DNA from: Phycisphaerales bacterium UBA7708
GTDB taxonomy: Bacteria; Planctomycetota; Phycisphaerae; Sedimentisphaerales; Anaerohalosphaeraceae
NCBI GenBank assembly: GCA_002482415.1
Contig: DLFY01000069.1
Location: 1-7,631, forward strand
Direction: 5' to 3'
DNA length: 7,631 bases
Shown: positions 5,058 through 7,631 of the stretch, in pieces
Layout of the letters: each line of letters starts with the position of its first letter
Numbering within the stretch: position 1 is the first letter of the stretch
Translations under genes and position numbers: made by a program
Notes under the pieces: generated by a model
What the model was told of the DNA's origin: nothing
The model's input: the letters and a program-made list of their open reading frames with translations, nothing else
The model's database searches: none

Positions 5058-7631
5058 TTACTGAACCTCAATCCAATAATCGCTTTCAGTGTATTTACCG
5101 GTTGAAATCCAGATGCCGTCTTCATTAGTCTGCCCGTACCATGTCTCGAAACCAAGACAGACTTCATAGCTGCCCGCGGCCATAGAGACCGGCGCATCCA
5201 ACCCGGTACTATCAATCGACAGCATAAATTCTTCGTCAATATCCAGTGTTTCATGTTCATAATCCAGCCATATCATTTGTGCCGCTGGATCCGTACAGGC
5301 TTCCCAGGTAAAGGTCACAGGCGATGTCAGAATGCTTCCATTCGCAAAACTGCTAAAAACAGGCATCTGAGTCGGCTGGGGAATGGGGTCCTCTGTACCC
5401 GGAACACCAAACCATGCCCTGGTCTGCTCGACGCGTCCATCGGTGTAATAGATAATGATGGCATACTCCCCATCACCATAGGCCGTCAAAAACTCACTGC
5501 TGGCGCTTTCCACCTCATACCACCACTCCCAGCGGCCCGTCTGAGAATCATACTCCCTGCCCATCTCATGACAGTTTCCGTATTCATCCACATACTCATT
5601 ATATTCACCCAGCATCACAAAACAAAACCGCTCGCCGGGAGGCATCACCATGATCTTCGACACCGTACCGTCGGTTTCAATATCGCATTCAAAATTATAG
5701 GTGTCATCAAAGTCATTATCAGGCGATTCATAATCCCGGTACACCTCGATTTCGATTTCAAACACATGGCTGGAAATGGAGGCATCGTTTTTGACATAGA
5801 ACTCATAATCACTTTCGCTGTATTTGCTGACGCGTATCGGAATGCCATCGCTGTTGACGGTTTCGTATCCCGCCGCAAATACAATATAGGCTTCATAATC
5901 CCCGCCGGCCATGTCCACCGGTGTATTAAGTTCTATAGTGTTAATCGGCAGCCTGTACTCCTGTTCAATATCCAGGTACTTGTGCTCATATTCCATCCAG
6001 ATAAACTGAGCCGCCGGGTCCGTACAGGCTTCCCAAGTAAATGTCACCGGTGATGTCAGAACGCTGCCCTGACCAAAACTGGTAAAGACCGGCATCTGCG
6101 TCGGCTGCGGAATTTCATCGCTGGTGCCCGGAACCCCAAACCAGACGGTCGTTTGCTCACGCCGCCCGCCCTCATGTGTCACGGTGATGGTATAATCTCC
6201 ATCTCCATAGTCCAAAAGCGAACTCGCTTTCAGAAATTCTCCTTCATAAAACCAGCGATAGCGCCTATGTTCGTCCTCATATTCTCTGCCCATCACTCTG
6301 TGCACTCCAACGAGGCCATTGATGTTCACGCAGGTTTCTTCCTCAATACCCCGATTGGGTATTACGAATGTCTTGCCCGCCGGGGTCGTAAATTCCAGCC
6401 CGACAATTGTCTCATCCGTCACCACTTCGAGTTCAAATACGTATTCATCGTCCTCCTCATTTTCGACGTCTTCGTAATCCCGTGCCATGGCAATATCAAT
6501 CGAATGCACATGATTGGAAATCGCATCCTTTTCCAGCCACTGCTCAGCGAAAATCTGTAAATCAAATAAATCCACCGACTGGTCGCCGGTCAGGTCGGCC
6601 CCGCCGCAGAAACCACAATCCGCCGCCTGCCAGTACGCCGCCAGAATCGCAAAGTCCGCCAAATCCATCCGGCCGCTGCCGTCCATATCCGGCCCATGCC
6701 ACACCAGCCTCGGATAATCCTGCCCGCTCATCCTCCATACCGGCCTGTCAAAATCCCACCCCGCATCGGTAAAAGTCGATATCGTCTGCATCTGCTCGGT
6801 TGTTTTGCCAAAAATACCCTCAGAGAAACCTTCTCCAACCCCCGACGTCTGTCCACTGGCCTGCACATCCCAAAAACACGCACCGATAGACTCGCCGCTG
6901 CTGCTTCCGATCAGCCCGCCCAGCGATGCAAAAACAGTCTCCGAAATCACCTTTCCGGCCGAATAGCATCCGCTGATCGTACCGCCGTTATTATTACCCA
7001 CCAGCCCGCCGGCACCTTTGGAAGGACTGCCGCCCTGCCTGCAGGCAACAAGAGCCATCGAATAACAATCGCGGATGCTGCCCCATTCAAGATTCTCTCC
7101 AACCAGCCCGCCAATTTCCCAAATGCCCCCCACAGAACCTTTCGCAGAACACAGATAAATCTGACCATAATTTTGCCCGATGGCGACACCGCAGGTATCG
7201 GTCCCATAGACATCGCAGTTTGCATAACACCGTTCAATCACGCCGGTATTGACCGCCGCAATCCCCCCCACCAACTCATCCGCATCAATACTGCCATAAA
7301 CAAAGCAGTGGGATATAGTCCCCCAATTATCACCCACCAATAGTCCTGCATACCAGTCCCCGCGAACCATCGCATGGGTGAGTGTCAGGTTTTTAATCGT
7401 CCCGCCATTGCCGCCGAACAGTCCAACATAGTCCCCGTTGTAATTATTAATCGTGAGGTTCATGATGCTGTGGCCGCGTCCATCAAATGTTCCGCGAAAG
7501 GACGCCCCCTGAAAATTCCTGTCGCTGGCATCCATGTCCCGCGCAATCACCGCCGTGGTAAACCTCTGCCCTGCAAGGTCAATATCGGCGGTCAGAATAA
7601 AATGCTTATCATAATCCTCAATGGCCGCCGC
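5058..7631 (-). CDS. Large GLUG-repeat / dockerin-like surface protein (5' end cut by window edge)
   Basis: The frame is open to the window edge, so the 857 residues seen are the C-terminal part; no start or signal peptide is visible. Numbering from base 7631: residues 1-66 hold FILTADIDLAGQRFTTAVIA and FRGTFDGRGHSIMNLTI, a typical lead-in to GLUG repeats. Residues about 68-255 hold some six or seven GLUG-like units (GLFGGNGGTIKNL, GGLVGNNNGGTISGCYSAG), a beta-solenoid type stretch. Then CFWDV, AGWDFDRPVW and YPRLVW complete the module. Two dockerin-like EF-hand loops follow: D315, D317, S319, D323, D326 and D346, T348, D350, D354, D357, separated by a C339/C342 pair. The C-terminal half is two tandem acidic modules (about 372-614 and 620-857) sharing WFGVPGT, PQPTQMPVF and LTSPVTFTWEACTDPAAQ. 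An extracellular, calcium-binding, adhesion or matrix role is inferred; no catalytic domain is seen. The upstream GTG at 7550 is merely an internal valine codon. Confidence 0.88.
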   Translation of the reverse strand, partial: AAAIEDYDKHFILTADIDLAGQRFTTAVIARDMDASDRNFQGASFRGTFDGRGHSIMNLTINNYNGDYVGLFGGNGGTIKNLTLTHAMVRGDWYAGLLVGDNWGTISHCFVYGSIDADELVGGIAAVNTGVIERCYANCDVYGTDTCGVAIGQNYGQIYLCSAKGSVGGIWEIGGLVGENLEWGSIRDCYSMALVACRQGGSPSKGAGGLVGNNNGGTISGCYSAGKVISETVFASLGGLIGSSSGESIGACFWDVQASGQTSGVGEGFSEGIFGKTTEQMQTISTFTDAGWDFDRPVWRMSGQDYPRLVWHGPDMDGSGRMDLADFAILAAYWQAADCGFCGGADLTGDQSVDLFDLQIFAEQWLEKDAISNHVHSIDIAMARDYEDVENEEDDEYVFELEVVTDETIVGLEFTTPAGKTFVIPNRGIEEETCVNINGLVGVHRVMGREYEDEHRRYRWFYEGEFLKASSLLDYGDGDYTITVTHEGGRREQTTVWFGVPGTSDEIPQPTQMPVFTSFGQGSVLTSPVTFTWEACTDPAAQFIWMEYEHKYLDIEQEYRLPINTIELNTPVDMAGGDYEAYIVFAAGYETVNSDGIPIRVSKYSESDYEFYVKNDASISSHVFEIEIEVYRDYESPDNDFDDTYNFECDIETDGTVSKIMVMPPGERFCFVMLGEYNEYVDEYGNCHEMGREYDSQTGRWEWWYEVESASSEFLTAYGDGEYAIIIYYTDGRVEQTRAWFGVPGTEDPIPQPTQMPVFSSFANGSILTSPVTFTWEACTDPAAQMIWLDYEHETLDIDEEFMLSIDSTGLDAPVSMAAGSYEVCLGFETWYGQTNEDGIWISTGKYTESDYWIEVQ
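5061..5774 (-). repeat. C-terminal acidic module, copy 2
   Basis: Residues about 620-857 of the surface-protein fragment, starting SSHVFEIEIEVYRDYES and ending at the C-terminus. Key features are EMGREYD, YGDGEYAI, WFGVPGT, PQPTQMPVF and SPVTFTWEACTDPAAQ. It aligns with copy 1 with small gaps. The register shifts from 248 to 243 residues between the start and the PQPTQMP block, so about five residues differ. Confidence 0.85.
5790..6518 (-). repeat. C-terminal acidic module, copy 1
   Basis: Residues about 372-614 of the fragment, starting SNHVHSIDIAMARDYED, directly after the second EF-hand loop. In the 43 residues from PQPTQMP to YEH (508-550), 36 are identical to copy 2. The DNA spacing between matching bases there is exactly 729. 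Each copy looks like two beta-sandwich-sized halves joined at WFGVPGT; that split is inference. Confidence 0.85.

Noticed and set aside
5253..6053. Plus-strand 266-codon open frame opposite the surface-protein gene
   Set aside because: It is antisense to a frame with clear repeat and domain conservation, and its own product shows no recognisable motifs.
6696..7343. Plus-strand 215-codon open frame opposite the GLUG region
   Set aside because: Antisense shadow of a repetitive coding region with no ribosome site or family features.
1..7631. CRISPR array, insertion sequence, prophage, tRNA or rRNA
   Set aside because: I found no short regularly spaced repeats, transposase motifs, terminal inverted repeats or cloverleaf sequences on either strand.

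Overview
The window looks like chromosomal DNA of a planctomycete, probably of the Phycisphaerae/Sedimentisphaerales type. The taxonomic clue is the partial surface protein at the right. It joins GLUG-type repeats, a CFWD…GWDF…YPRLVW segment and a dockerin-like pair of EF-hand loops, a combination I associate with that group. The assignment is inference; the gene calls do not depend on it.

Layout. Positions 1-4034 hold a leftward housekeeping cluster, read on the minus strand in the order ffs (SRP RNA, 4034-3937), dnaX (3849-2122), recR (2125-1523), rpoN (1418 to beyond position 1). dnaX and recR overlap by four bases (ATGA), so they are very likely co-transcribed and translationally coupled. 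rpoN follows after 97 bases that contain its own promoter region. Positions 4035-4261 are a divergent intergenic region with a candidate ffs promoter. A DUF502 membrane protein gene (4262-5008) runs rightward. Converging on it is a large secreted or surface-type protein gene (5058 to beyond 7631, minus strand) with its own intrinsic terminator, whose T-tract overlaps the DUF502 stop codon.

How the genes work together. ffs supplies the RNA of the signal recognition particle. dnaX encodes the clamp-loader ATPase of the replicase, recR a recombinational-repair mediator, and rpoN sigma-54. The order ffs-dnaX-recR resembles the scr-dnaX-yaaK-recR arrangement of Bacillus subtilis, but the small YbaB/EbfC gene usually found between dnaX and recR is absent.

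Most notable signals. (1) A run of ten A's inside dnaX is followed almost at once by stop codons in both other frames. This is the arrangement used for transcriptional slippage in Thermus dnaX and predicts a short gamma-like subunit besides full-length tau. (2) A consensus sigma-54 promoter (TGGCAC-N5-TTGCT) sits inside a near-consensus sigma-70 promoter directly upstream of rpoN, suggesting that rpoN senses its own product. (3) A possible five-codon leader ORF ends two bases before the rpoN start, with its Shine-Dalgarno inside a small hairpin. (4) The SRP RNA apical stem differs from the usual sequence by compensating base pairs. (5) The surface protein carries two tandem copies of a roughly 240-residue acidic module of unknown function.
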